This document shows positions 21,370 through 35,468 of a DNA stretch of 64,000 nt, one piece after another. Below the pieces are notes generated by a model. It saw only the letters and a program-made list of their open reading frames with translations, was not told where the DNA came from and searched no databases. Source of the DNA: Druceiella hillmani (taxonomy: Eukaryota; Arthropoda; Insecta; Lepidoptera; Hepialidae); assembly GCA_039881145.1 (NCBI GenBank), contig JAYKKI010000013.1, positions 38,211,501 to 38,275,500 on the forward strand, read 5' to 3'. Numbering within the stretch: the first letter of the stretch is position 1; each line of letters begins with the position of its first letter. A program made the translations under genes and the position numbers.

Positions 21370-24210
21370 TAGACGCTTTCAACATGGAAGGAGAAACTTT
21401 GTCGAATTATTAAAATATAAGGGTTCTAATTAAAAATAAATGGCGTCACCTAAACATTAAATCCGAATTTCATTCTGCTAAAAATAATACGGCAGCAGAT
21501 TACTCCTAAATTTTCTATTTTCAGTAAAAGGACATGAAAATATAAGTTTATTAAAAACTATTAGTGAAAAAAATTTGCGTATCAGCTCGGACGCCCGACT
21601 GGAGATTACTCCTTAAGTACGATTGTCTTGGAATCTATAAAATTGGTAGCAATTTATATAAATGTGAATAGCAATATAATTAAATATGAATGGAAAATTC
21701 TTTAATGAAAAAATGCGGACAATACAATTATTTTTAAGTAAAACACAAATGAACAAGATCAAATTTATATTTTATGGAAGGCACCAAATATTCACACATA
21801 ATGACATTTAATGATTACATCTTGATATAAGCGAACCATGATAAACTATGTGTGTCACACTCCGTTTTTACCATTACACCATAAGGAAATACCAGATAAA
21901 CACATTGATTCCTCACTATAAAGATGCGCAGAAAATTTGCGATGAGAGGCCACCTAAACTTTTTTTAACGCTCTGAACTTCGAACGATAAGAACCTAAGG
22001 GTTAAAGTTTTTCAAACGTTATAAACTTCGAACACTCCGATCTTCTGATTTTACTCCTCATGAAACTTCATACCGGACGCTATACATGAAAATCGATTCT
22101 TAAGGAGGAAACTCCAAAAATTATAAATTTAAAAAATAATCTAGTTATCTCTTTCTAAATTTAATGATAGTGGCGGAATGGGGATAATACCGTCTCGTTC
22201 GCTCTTGCAGAATATAATTAACATTATCAAAATATTACAACACAATTAAATTTTGCCATCATTGTCCTAACCTTAAGATCAAACCTTTTTAACTCACCAA
22301 ATTTTTAAAATTTTTGCAAATTATTTTTAGTCCCAGCTGGTTCAAAGCATAATGAAATTATAATTTACGAAATAAAAAAAATTGTCATATACACTGCTTG
22401 GTAAAAAGTGGCAACTGTATCATTTTTACCACCTCTCCTTATCAAAAAAATTGTGAGCTTCGTTCACATAAGCTCTGGATGAAGTAAAACTTCTTTAACG
22501 ATTTATGTTGGTTAATAATGCTTATTTATAATTAGTTATCTAGAAGCAAGTTCTTTTTCTTTTGATATTCTGATTAAAAGTATACTTTCACTAATTGTAG
22601 TAGTATAGATACTTTACTCTCTATTCCATTGGGTACATAATAATATCACACTCACTCATGGCTTTTGATTTATACCATTCACAAATCTAATTAACAAATG
22701 AAGACACGGAAATCGGTGGCGACCTATCAATTCATCGTAAGATTTGGCATGCTCAACCGCCATGTTGTTATGCTTGACCGGTTTCGTCGGTATCGGTATT
22801 GAATTTTTTCAAAAGTTACACAATTTTGACGTGACAAAATGGCTTGGAAATCGCCCAAAAGTGTTGCTTCAAAGATTAACAAATAAAATAAACACAACTG
22901 TACTCTTTAGCGCACGATATCCGATGGAGGAGATCGAACTTCATTGTAAAATTTAATGTAAGATAATATTTGCTTTGACAATTACTTTAATTTATGAGGC
23001 TGAGAACATATGTACAATATCATCATTTTATTTATCATAACGTAAATATATGAAAATCTGGTCTGCGAAAGAGCACCTTATAGTAACGTACCTTAATAAA
23101 TCATACCTCATCTTTGTTTATGAATTGCATTTAATACTGCATTTGCATTTAACACAAAATAGTGCTTCTTAATACACAAGATATAGATAAAAAGTAAGAG
23201 GTTCTTTTTATAAAATTTTAATCCGAAAGAAATATAAATGTGCATTATTACTCAGAAATTTCTTAAAACAAAAAAAAATTGCGGAAAATAACCATTTGTA
23301 AAAAGAGTCCGTGTGATTATTGCTATACATAATCATAAGCTTACCATATTGTTGGTTTTACTGCTAACCTCTTATTCATAAGCATAACGTACCTGAAAAA
23401 ATAGAAAAAATATTAATCTCAAACTACATCGCTTTCATATGACACTTTCATAATGCTAAAAAAGCTTCACGTAAAATTATAATTTAAAATATTCTATAGT
23501 TTTCTTTAATGGTGACTTCTCCGTATTTTAATTTAAAAAAATACCAAATACCAGCCAAAAGACTCACAGATTTCTTTTCTGTAGTTGCACAAATCTCTTA
23601 AATTTTTGGTTCATGTTAAGCAATGTAATTTTATCTAGAAGTTTAAATCAAATTATATTAGTTAGAAATTTAGTCAGATGTTTAAAATTCATAGGCGATA
23701 AAATAGTTGGTTACCATATTAAAAAAATTATATTTAACATCGCTTTGAATGGAAAATAATAAATAAAAACTTAAGTTGGATACACAGAATAATTTCCACC
23801 ACCCACTTTATTTTGGAAATCTCTTCATTTTTTTAAAGTTTTTTTTGAGACAGATGGAATCCACCGATAGACATTTCAAAGTTCTAAAGTCAAACAAAGA
23901 ACTTGTTTGTCTACGGAACCTTAAACATGTCAATTATACCCTTTTTATAAACATTTAAGACAATTGGGGACTGAATAATCTTGAATGTATATTTATTGCC
24001 TTTTGATTTACGCACTGCTACTTTTAATTATTACTTTTGTATAAAATCTTAATTAAAATATTTATTGGATTTATCCTAATTTTTTCTACAAATAATTGAC
24101 ATCTTGTGTGTACTTTGAAATTTTATGTGTACGAATATATATATTGATTGCACATTAAGATAAATATATGCCATTTGTCAATACCGGAAACATAATTTTT
24201 CTAAATAAAG
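21370..24210. other. Non-coding stretch
   Basis: No gene is recognised. A slightly GC-richer patch at about 22690-22800 (GGTGGCGACCTATCAATTC, GACCGGTTTCGTCGGTATCG) is open for 70 codons, but without an ATG at its start and without a readable domain. Confidence 0.45.
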
Positions 24211-24212
24211 AG

Positions 24213-24272
24213 ATGGAAATTATAACTTAAAATGTTATATATTCCTATAACATTTTAAGTTATAATTTCCAT
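24213..24272. repeat. Perfect inverted repeat, 27-bp arms, 6-nt loop
   Basis: The left arm at 24213-24239 (ATGGAAATTATAACTTAAAA...) is matched exactly by its reverse complement at 24246-24272. The loop is TATTCC. The absence of any mismatch in A+T-rich DNA suggests a recent origin. Confidence 0.97.
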
Positions 24273-24614
24273 GTGCATTTTCAAAAAAGTTACTTTTAAC
24301 TTAAATTACTCAGTATATATATAAAGCGTGTTGGAAAAACGATTGATATAATATTTTAAAATGATACTTATTGATATTTATGTATATTTTTCATCAAGGA
24401 AGAAGAAATGTTCAATACTATCAACCTAATATGTGACTATAAGAGGTTTTGTGACACATAGTGCTCTTAATGTTTCTGGTAGACTCATATTAGTAATATC
24501 GATGTCAATATAAATATAGGATTCGTTTTCTTAAGCGTGCATTTTAGATTTTTGTTTGTCATTTTACCATACAATATTGAGACGTGGATATTAAAAGTAT
24601 CCGACTGCAAACGC

Positions 24615-24719
24615 TTTAATGATTGACATGCAAAATTTAATTATTGACATGCAAAATTTAATGACCGATATGCGATATTTAATAATTGATAAGCGAAATT
24701 TAATTATTTTCATGCAAAA
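24615..24719. repeat. 21-bp phased array, five units
   Basis: The unit TTTAATTATTGACATGCAAAA (given here less its last base: TTTAATTATTGACATGCAAA) starts at 24615, 24636, 24657, 24678 and 24699, exactly 21 bp apart. Most units keep an ATGCAAA-like core, the half of the POU octamer. Twenty-one bp is two DNA helical turns, so the cores lie on one face of the helix. Confidence 0.85.
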
Positions 24720-25667
24720 AATGATTACACATGACAAATTCGAGTGCAATTTCTTAAATTTTTGAAGAAAACCATTAAGTCATGGTAAATGCTGCTATGA
24801 TATAAAAGTGGTGTGTATCGAGGTCGCATTATACTACATTTTCTCCGTCAATTTTCATTCATAATATCAATATTATGAATGAAAATTGACGGAGAAAATG
24901 TAGTATAATGCGACCTCGATACACACCACTTTTATATCATAACAGCATGTACCATGACTTAAAATATAAATGAATGTATTTTGTCGCAGACTGTAGACCT
25001 TTTTAAGATCTGCAATTCATCTGCACATAATATTAATGTGTCTGTAATAATTTTATCATAACTTTTTCTCCGATTGCCCTAATATTATTACCTAAATATT
25101 AATAATTATACAATACATATTCATCTCGCGCAGGTTATGGCAATTTGGAAAATATAAACTATAATATTGTGAAAGCTGTAAGTTAATAGGATTTGTAATA
25201 TTTTCCTGAATCACTAAAAAATGAACAAATTTTACTGGGCATAATATTAACAGATAGTACTTAGCTCAGTTTTTCGTAGTTATTACAAGCAAAAAATTAT
25301 TACACATGACAAATTCGAGTGAAATTTTTTAAATGTTTGAAGAAAACCATTTTAGATGATATTATGAATGAAAATTGACTGTAAAAATGTAGTGTAATGC
25401 GATTTCGACACACTGTGTCTGTAATAATTTTAGCATATCTTTTTCGCCGCTTGCCCTAATATTATTAACTAAAACTTAATAGTTATAAAATACATTTTCA
25501 TCTCACGCAGGTTATGGCAGTTTGGAAAATATAAACTATAATATTGTGAAAGCTGTAAGTTAAAAGGATTTATAATGTTGGCCTGAATCACTAAAAAATA
25601 AACTTTACTGGGTATAATATTAATAGATAGGATTTAGTTCAGTTTTTGTAGAGTTATTATAAAGAAA
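24711..25667. repeat. Tandem duplication, copies A (24711-25285) and B (25286-25667)
   Basis: The two adjacent segments are collinear: TTACACATGACAAATTCGAG, TTTGAAGAAAACCATT, ATATTATGAATGAAAATTGA, GTGTCTGTAATAATTTTA, TTGCCCTAATATTATTA, GGTTATGGCA(A/G)TTTGG, AAATATAAACTATAATATTG, CCTGAATCACTAAAAAAT. Copy A is longer because it contains a large palindrome plus ~60 bp that are absent from copy B. Confidence 0.93.
24777..24960. repeat. 184-bp near-perfect palindrome, 91-bp arms, 2-nt centre
   Basis: The left arm (24777-24867) starts AAGTCATGGTAAATGCTG. The right arm (24870-24960) ends CAGCATGTACCATGACTT. The centre is CA. I see only two mismatches between the arms, both near the outer end. Copy B of the surrounding duplication holds only the right-arm orientation (from about 25358), so the palindrome is derived and not ancestral. 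Confidence 0.95.
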
Positions 25668-25669
25668 GT

Positions 25670-27000
25670 AGACAGATTAAACTATTTTTTTGTCATTGAC
25701 TAATACGTGTCTGTTCAATCATGAGAAACATTTTTACTAATCGATTCAAAGGTGACACATTATGGTAATAATTTACAGATGTATATATTTATAAAATGAC
25801 GTGCGCACTATTTCTGTTTCCAAGCAACCAACAACGTGACGTCGGGTAAAATCCCACGTGACTACATAGCTGAAGTTTACTAGGAGGAAATAGGATCAAA
25901 ACTTAGGGCGTATAATCCGCCCACAAGCAAATACCGACCAAATAATATTGAATTCATTTTTATTTGATCTTTACGATCACGAATGCCGAATCGTTGAAAC
26001 TTTGTGTACATACAGTTTTATGGTTCCTCTTACGTAGTCCGAATCTCAAAACCAGTGCTCCATAATCTTGTCGATTGTATAAATTCTCTACTAATGAAAT
26101 CGTCGCGGTTTCTGAAAAATGTGTTATTTAATCTGAGCTTCTTATACTTTAATAAAGTTTCTGTAAACATTTGCAGAAAAAAACTGGAGCTAAGATGCAA
26201 ATTTTCTTTGGTTAAATAAGAAAGGCAGACCGATTTTTGCTTCACTAAAATTTTTCGGTTCAACATGAGAAACATTTTTACTAATCAATTAAAAAAAGGA
26301 ATAAAGATCAAATATTACAATAACAATTAGAGTTGGAGAATCTATATTTCAACAGTTCAGAGTCAGACTTACAATTCCACTTTTCAAACAAAGTGACATG
26401 TATAAGATTGGGTTATGTATTCACATTTTTGTAACTTATTGCAGGAAAATTAATTCTGTGATTACGAAATAAAAAAAATTCGTAAATAAAAAAAATTGTT
26501 ACAATACGAAACGTAGATATGACACGTTTCTTAATATTATATCATTTCTGATATCCAGGTGATATAGTTTGATATGTTCACTTTATGCCAGACATTGTCA
26601 ACCGTCCGAAAAGCAACAAATAAATTGTACATTGTACAATAAAAATAAGTCGGAAAGTAAATAATTAATTGAATACTAGATTCAAAACTTCAAAATGTTG
26701 ATGCCAATTGATCTAACAAAATACCGACAAATGGGCAAAAATGCATTAAGAATCCTTTGCTTGAATTGGAATTTAATTGTAGTGCATTAACATTGAACTG
26801 CACAATAAACTTCGGGGCACCGTCTGTATAGACGTTGCTAAATTAAATTCTATTCTTTTTTAGGGATATTAAAGACTATTTATTCATTGTGCACAATCCA
26901 TTACATTTACGTCTTCACCATTTTAGGATTTTCTATATCAGAACGGAACCCAGGTCACTAACGTGTCGGTAGGTCATTCTGTCATAACGGTCTTTTCCAA
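25670..27000. other. Non-coding stretch
   Basis: Overlapping short frames on both strands at 26004-26275 are unconvincing. A CACGTGAC/ACGTCGGG-type GC-richer patch lies near 25830-25870. No element is recognised. Confidence 0.4.
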
Positions 27001-27004
27001 GACA

Positions 27005-27226
27005 AGTGTTGGGTTCATCGCGGGGATCCGGGTTTGATTCCCGGCTGCTCATCAAGCGGAACTGGAGAAGTTCAATCTTTCGAGGCTCTGGCAACTATTT
27101 TTCCATATGAGATCTTCTTCATCTCATGTGGACACGACACAACAACAAAAATAACCATACTAGTATACTGTGTCCAATTTATATAATATATCGATGTGCT
27201 AACAATACTGATAACAGTTGAAAGGA
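27005..27226 (+). mobile_element. tRNA-derived SINE, 5'-shortened copy 1
   Basis: Starts at AAGACAAGTGTTGGGTTCAT. The B box is GGGTTTGATTCCC (near 27034), followed by CTGCTCATCAAG, TTTCGAGGCTCTGGCAAC, a GAGATCTTCTTCATCTCATG inverted motif, an ACAACAAC stretch and a 3' block ending CTAACAATACTGATAACA. About nine in ten bases match copy 2 at 27668-27891. The A-box part of the head is missing or replaced. Confidence 0.8.
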
Positions 27227-27633
27227 AAATTTAATACTCGATTTTTTTAAATTCCATGTATGGCGTTGGTGCATCATTGAAATGGCTCTTTATAAAGGTG
27301 TTATCATTTTAATTTCTTTCGTAATTTTAAGTTATATATCTTCAGCGATATATTGGAAAATATTTAAATAAACGTGTTCCTTATCCTCTTATTTTACAAA
27401 CAAGAGAGTAGAGAAACTACAACATATATATGGACGCGCAGGAAAATATCTAAGTCCCTCTACTTAATAATGTTATATATTATTGTTTACGATTAACGAT
27501 TATCTTTGATAAAGTAATTTGACTTCAAATGAGGTACGAAACTTTTTATATATGGACCAAACGCAAACTTAACGACTCGTTTCTTAAACGCAGACAGAGA
27601 TTACACGCCCTATTCGTTTAATAACAAAAATAA

Positions 27634-27892
27634 CCGTCGTCACCGTGGTGTGTTGGGTTGATCGCAAGACAAGTGTTGGGTTCATCCCGGGGACCCGGGT
27701 TGGATTCGCGGCCGCTCATCAAGAGGGACTGGAAAAGTTCAACCTTTCGAGGCTCTGGCAACCATTTTTTCATGAGATCTTCTTCATCTCATGTGGACAT
27801 GACAACAACAACAACATAAATAACCATACTAGTTTACTGTGTCCAGTTTATATATTATATCGATGTGCTAACAATACTGATAACAATTGACT
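27634..27892 (+). mobile_element. tRNA-derived SINE, copy 2 with full head
   Basis: The head GTCGTCACCGTGGTGTGTTG carries the A-box region. The B box GGACCCGGGTTGGATTCG (near 27690-27707) has a G in place of the canonical C (GGTTCGATTC). The body and 3' end match copy 1. The head closely matches that of the SINE at 38.1 kb (TGGTGTGTTGGGTTGA), but the bodies differ, so two SINE families share one tRNA-like head. An 81-codon frame across it is an artefact. Confidence 0.85.
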
Positions 27893-27894
27893 GA

Positions 27895-29446
<1,552 letters not shown>

Positions 29447-29449
29447 TGC

Positions 29450-30935
29450 ATCTCTCATCATTTCTATATTTTAGAAAATCTTGAATTTCATCCTATCTTA
29501 CTTTTCGGAACCATCTGTGTTCATCTCACAAGCTATTTTAGATACGCACATATGAGCTGCTGATCGTTCTGTATTCATTCTATTTATGTGCTTTAAGAAA
29601 TTCCAACAAAACCCGTTTAATTTCCTTTCATCTCACATTCCTTTTCATCTCTGTTTCTCAAAATAGTTTTTTCCTGGTTTCCACTATTCTCTTTCGGGAA
29701 ATATTAGTTCGAGTTTCGTATCATCGCTGAGAAATGTGTATTTGATATGCCACTTTTGTATAATTAAAAGAAAACATTTGTTAAATTTGTCATTTGGGCA
29801 AGTATATAAATAAAATATAACGACATACAACTTTTTTAGATTTAAAGGGTTTACAAACGATGGCTGACTTATCGCCCATAATACTAATCAAACATAAAAA
29901 TATGTTTTGAAAAATTGCTTGATTGATAGACTGTAAGATATAGAATAATTTAAAACATAATATAATAAGGAAAACAAAACCTTAATGAAAAATAATTATC
30001 CGTAAATGAGACAAAAATTACCAAAACAGACATTGATATGAATTTATACGAAGAAGGAAGTAAAAGAACGCAGAAGGACTATAACTTAAGAGAAGTAGAA
30101 CTTTTTCAATGGACCCTAGAAATACCTGTCCACCATATAGAAACATATAGTGGAAAGATATTTCTCAGGCTCAGGATTCAATTGACTCTAAACATATTCA
30201 GATCAGTAAGGTAAATTATTTCTTTTCGTTATCGTTCTTAATTAAATTAAGGACCGCGATGGAAACAAACTGAATATAATTAAAAGAGAATGACACGAGA
30301 ATGACAAGAGAAGACGTTTCTAATTTTATTCTGAGTTAACAACCTGTCTGTAGCTTTGTTATTTTGCCCCTTGCTTTCATCAATGCTTTAGTACAGTTTT
30401 ATTTCTCTCTTATCTGTAATAAATAAACTTTTACTCGCGATTACGTCTGCTGAAAAATTGTTTATGATCGTAAAATAAAAATATAAAGAGTATCTACAAT
30501 GAATTATTATAGTTAAATTAACGAAAGAATTGCTTAAACAAACAGCTCTCCAGAGGTACTCTATAAATGTTTTTTTTTTAATATTACTTAATTAACTATA
30601 CATGTTACGAAATAAATGTAATGCTCTATTATAATCGCTAAAAAAGAAAGTCTTAGGGATAAACGTAAACAATTGGAAAGGATTTATTAAGTTGTTGGAT
30701 GATGCGAAACAAACCAATTTTCCCATTGTAATAGTAGAATTTTTTTTCGTAATTATAATTTACAGAAAACTAATAGATGAAAATTTAAAAAAGACTAAGT
30801 AAAATCTGGTACTAAATCCGTTTAGTATTTTATACGTGGCATATAATCAAAGACATAAAGAGAGAGTCAGACGAGAACTTCAAAAACAGTGTTCCTATTC
30901 TACAGCACATTTAGTCATTTAATTTACAGAATTAT
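29450..30935. other. Non-coding stretch
   Basis: No gene is recognised. The patch at 30050-30190 (ACGCAGAAGGACTATAAC, GGACCCTAGAAATACCTG) has exon-like composition but no long frame. Confidence 0.4.
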
Positions 30936-30942
30936 TTGGCAT

Positions 30943-31153
30943 TACACTTTTTTTAGAGGCACAGAAAAAGGAAATGGACGAGGAAAAAATGTGAAAATAT
31001 TGTTCACATGTGACTGTAGCCGCTTTGAAAGGGTTCCAAAATAATGTATGCTTCAATTTCATTACTAACATGTACAATTTCTCCAAAGTTAAAAAAATAT
31101 GGAAGAAGGTTGTAAATGAGGTTTTGAACTGTGCAGAATCCATGGCACTGTAT
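30943..31153 (+). pseudogene. Possible short coding relic, unknown
   Basis: The plus strand reads LEAQKKEMDEEKM, a stop, then KYCSHVTVAALKGFQNN, NFITNMYNFSKVKKIWKK and VVNEVLNCAESMALY before a terminal stop. A 74-codon ATG frame exists on the minus strand of the same DNA. Only one of these can be real. The plus version has more charged, protein-like composition but contains an internal stop. No family is recognised; a transposase or gag remnant is possible. Confidence 0.2.
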
Positions 31154-31159
31154 TAGCTA

Positions 31160-32730
31160 ACAAATCACCTTTCTCCGCCGGTTATCAGTTAGGAACAAGG
31201 GAAGACGAAATAATCAGTACGTGTTTGAGGATTTGCAAGTATCATGAATTTTATTTTATTAAACTTATTTTATCTACTCATATTAAAAATCATAAATTAA
31301 CCTGTTTTCTAGTCTCTGTATCTTTCAGTAAACTATCTTTAATACCAGATATTGGAAACCAAACTTGTATAAATTTATTATTATTTACGGAAGTTTATGT
31401 AAAATTATTACTCAAATGTTGTTAAAGATTTCCTCTGCTGTTGCTGGGGCATATCTAAATTTCTTTTTAAATATAAAAGTATATATAAACTGAAATTAAA
31501 TTTATCCAAAATGAGAAGAGTAGTAAAAACTAAATTACTATAGAATAATTAACTATTACAACTATTTCAACTTTTCGCCTCAAACAATATAAAAATTTAA
31601 ACTTTATTTCCTAAATATTTAAGTCTGTTACGTCTTTAAATTCTTGTAAAAGTCAAACTATCTTGTATTTTTCACAATTTCATAGCTCCACGTTTGAGAA
31701 CCGCCGGCCTAAAGGAATAAGATATATTTTTAGCTTCAGTTTATATCTTTATAAACAAGTTGGTAGTTGCAACGGCGAGATTTTTCTTACGTACCATTTC
31801 GATCCGTTTCCATTCGCCTCGTACGTAGTTTGTGTTTATGTTAAAATAGCTTTTTTTTACATTACGGTATTTACGGGTCGATCGCAACTTTTTCATGGTA
31901 ACTTTTTTAAAGTGTAATAAACTGTTATATAGGTAGAAGGTTAATAAAATTTATGGCCGCAGATATATAGAGGTTTTTCTAATAGAGGCTGATAAAACAG
32001 ATATGCACTTTATACATGCATTGAATTCATTTAATGCAAGTGTGAATTCCATCGACCATACACAAGGTTATTATAAGGAATTCAGATTTGTATTAGAACT
32101 GCAGGTTTATGTATTTAATTTTATTTACTAAATTCTATGTAGTTCTGGACGATTCGTTAATAGGTTAAACAAAATCAGTTGCAAATCTGGCTCGTGCATC
32201 GAGGTTTCCTTTCTTTGTTTGAAGTGAAGTTGCTTTATTTATTAGAAGTCATCGCTAATATGAACTTTTTAGTGCAATGAATGTTTAATCATACATAATA
32301 TAATTAAGTAGGGGGACAATGCATTATCCTAAATATTTCAAATGCATCTAGAATAATAGGTACAGTTCTGTTGCTACTTTTCTGTGAAATCAAAACACCT
32401 AATTTTTTCAGAATTTTATGTACAGTATTTACAAAAATAAGGGATGGAGATTCATAGTTTTTGCATATTTTTTTAACATCTTTTCTTACGTGGATATTCC
32501 ATTAATCTGCCGAGTTCCAATACATGAGTATATTTCTACTAATTGAACCCTTCATATACCTGGAAATGTTGCTATGATAACTTTAAAATTTTATTTTGAT
32601 TAATAACTCATAATTTAGACCATAACTGATATAATTTTTTTCCTTCCCCAAACGGTCCGTTTTCAGAGGTACGCTGTAAACTCTTCTTTCGTTCATATGA
32701 TGTAAGGTAGCTTTATATCTACGAGTATAG
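31160..32730. other. Non-coding stretch
   Basis: No gene is recognised. A small GC-richer patch lies at 31690-31830 (GAACCGCCGGCCTAAAGG, GATCCGTTTCCATTCGCC). Confidence 0.45.
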
Positions 32731-32734
32731 CGGA

Positions 32735-35265
32735 AAATAGAAGTTATAACAACATTTTTAGTGCTATACCTAAAAGAGAAGAGTTTTATTAAACACAGTT
32801 ATTTTTACAAACTATATTTTTATGACTGTGAATAGCGTTTGTATTACCGTTGGAAATGTTATAAGTATCTCGTATTTTGAATTCCGTTAAAAAGTCCGAG
32901 ATATTTAAAGCTCAATTTTAACTTTAATGCCTAAAAGAAAAGTGCAATTAATTAAGCACAATTATTTTCAGCAACCGTTTTTCTGTGAATAACGTTTCTA
33001 TTACCATCGGAAATGTTGTTAGTTCCTTATATTCTGAAATGTGTTGCAAAGCAGCATATGGTTATAACAACATTTTTATTATTATACCTAAAAGAGAAGA
33101 GTTTTATTAATCACAGTTATTTATACAAACTATATTTTTATGACTTTCAATAGCGTTTGTATTACCGTTGGAAATATTATAAGTATCTCGTATTCTGAAT
33201 CCCGTTAAAAAGTCCGAGATGTTTAAAGCTCAATTTTAACTTTAATGCCTAAAAGAAAAGTGCAATTAATTAAGCACAATTATTTTTACAAACCGTTTTT
33301 CTGTGAGTAGCGTTTCTATTACCGTCGGAAATGTTGTTACTTCCACATATTCTGAAATGTGTTGCAAAGCAGCTTATAGTTATAACAACATTTTTAGTGC
33401 TATACCTAAAAGGAAAGAGTTTTATTATTCCCAGTTATTTTTACAAACTATATTTTTATGACTGTGAATAGCGTTTGTATTACCGTTGGAAATGTTATAA
33501 ATATCTCGTATTCTGAATTCCGTTAAAAAGTCCCAGATACTTAAAGCTCAATTTTTACTTTAATGCCTAAAAGAAAAGTGCAATTAATTAAACACAATTA
33601 TTTTTACAAACCATTTTTCTGTGAATAACGTTTCTATTACCGTCGGAAATGTTAGTTCCTCATATTCTGAAATGTGTTGCAAAGCAGCATATGGTTATAA
33701 CAACATTTTTAGTATTATACCTAAAAGAGAAGAGTTTTATTAATCAGAGTTATTTTTACAAACTATATTTTTATGACTGTGAATAGCGTTTGTATTACCG
33801 TTGGAAATGTTATAAATATCTCGTATTCTGAATTCCGTTAAAAAGTCCGAGATTCTTAAAGCTCAATTTTAACTTTAATGCCTAGAAGAAAAGTGCAATT
33901 AATTAAGCACAATTATTTTTACAAACCGTTTTTCTGTGAGTAGCGTTTCTATTAGAGTCGGAAATGTTATTTCCTCATATTCTGAAATGTGCTGCAAATC
34001 AGCGTATAGTTATAACAACATTTTTAGTGTTAAACTTAAAAGGGAAGAGTTTTATTATTCACAGTTATTTTTACAAACTATATTTTTATGACCGTGAATA
34101 ACGTTTGTATTACCGTTGGAAATGTTATAAGTATCTCATATTCTGAATTCCGTTACGAAGTCCCAGATACTTAAAGCTAAATTTTTAATTTAATTCCTAA
34201 AAGATAAGTGCAATTAATTAAGCACAATTATTTTTACAAACTGTGTTTCTGTGAATAGCGTTTTTATTACCCCTGGAAAATATGTTAGTTCCTCATATTC
34301 TGAAATGTGTTGCAAAGCAGCACATACATATAACAACATTTTTAGTATTATACCTAAAAGAGAAGAGTTTTATAAAACAAAATTATTTTTAAAACTATGT
34401 ATATGTAAGTGTGAATAGCGTTTGTATATACAACACAATTTTTGCTTTTACACCTAAATTAGAAAAATTTTATTATATACAATTATTTTTACAAGCTGTG
34501 TTTGTATAATAGCGAAAACTGCTATTAATTCCGTTGGAATGATTATTAGTTCTTCGTATTCTAAAATGCGTTACAAATCCGCACATAGTTACAACACATT
34601 TACTACGTTTTTACCTAAACGAGAAGTATTTTATTAAGCACAATTATTTTTACAAACTGAATGTGTAACTGTTAATATCATTTGTATTATAGTTGGAATA
34701 TATTATGAGTTACTCGTATTCTGAAACGCATCACACTATTTAGTTTTTTAACTAAATGAGTTTTATTAGGCATAATTATTTTACACAAGCTGTGTTTGCA
34801 TAACTGCAAATAACTTTCGTTTTACCGTTGGAAATATTATCAGTTCCTTATATTCTAAAATGCGTTACAAAGTCGCAGATAGTTATAACATAATATTTAT
34901 TTTCATACCTAAAAGAAAAGAGTTTTATTAAACACAATTATTGTTATAAAATTATTTTATATAACTGTGAATAACGTTTGTATTAACGTTGGAAATATAA
35001 TTACTACCTCCTATTCTAAATCAATTACAAGTTCAAATGTAAAAGTATTAAAAATTTATACCTAAATTATAAAAAATTTATTATGTACAATTGTTTTTAC
35101 AAACTGTGTTTACATAGCTGTAAATAGCGTTTGTATTATAATAAGTATAAACTGTGTTAATATAACTGTGTATAGCGTTTATGAATACCGTTGGGAGCAT
35201 TATTAGTTCCTCGTATTCCTAAATGCGTTGCAAAAGTCACAGATGGTTTAAAAATAATTTTCAAC
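32735..35265. repeat. ~160-bp satellite organised as A/B dimers (~318 bp)
   Basis: A monomers carry CCTAAAAGAGAAGAGTTTTA (about 32767, 33088, 33404, 33720, 34034, 34351). B monomers carry CCTAAAAGAAAAGTGCAATT (about 32930, 33247, 33566, 33880, 34194). Both share TTATTTTTACAAAC, GTGAATA(G/A)CGTTT and TATTACCGT(T/C)GGAAATGTT, which shows common origin. A and B differ consistently, for example AAGTCCGAGAT in A and TGTGTTGCAAAGCAGC in B. Five regular dimers are followed, from about 34380, by more diverged monomers of irregular length up to about 35265. All are in direct orientation. Confidence 0.94.
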
Positions 35266-35468
35266 TCACGACTAAGTGTTGACGAAAATGTATTACAGAA
35301 AGTGCTAATTCATTTTGTATTGTATTTTACTTGCTTGTCAAATTATGACCAGAAGTAAAAATTTATGTTTACACAATGACACAAATGCTTGCGAGCAAAA
35401 CCAATTTGTCAACATAATGACGTTATCGTGTAACATTATTTAGGTAATTTAAGCCAATCTGGGTTAAT

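Noticed and set aside
22744..22956. Open frame of ~70 codons in a slightly GC-richer patch
   Set aside because: It begins at a non-ATG codon, has no domain, and frames of this length are common in the window.
32735..35265. A centromere
   Set aside because: The dimeric satellite is only ~2.5 kb, diverged, and flanked by ordinary A+T-rich DNA and other repeats. Size and context do not support a centromere.
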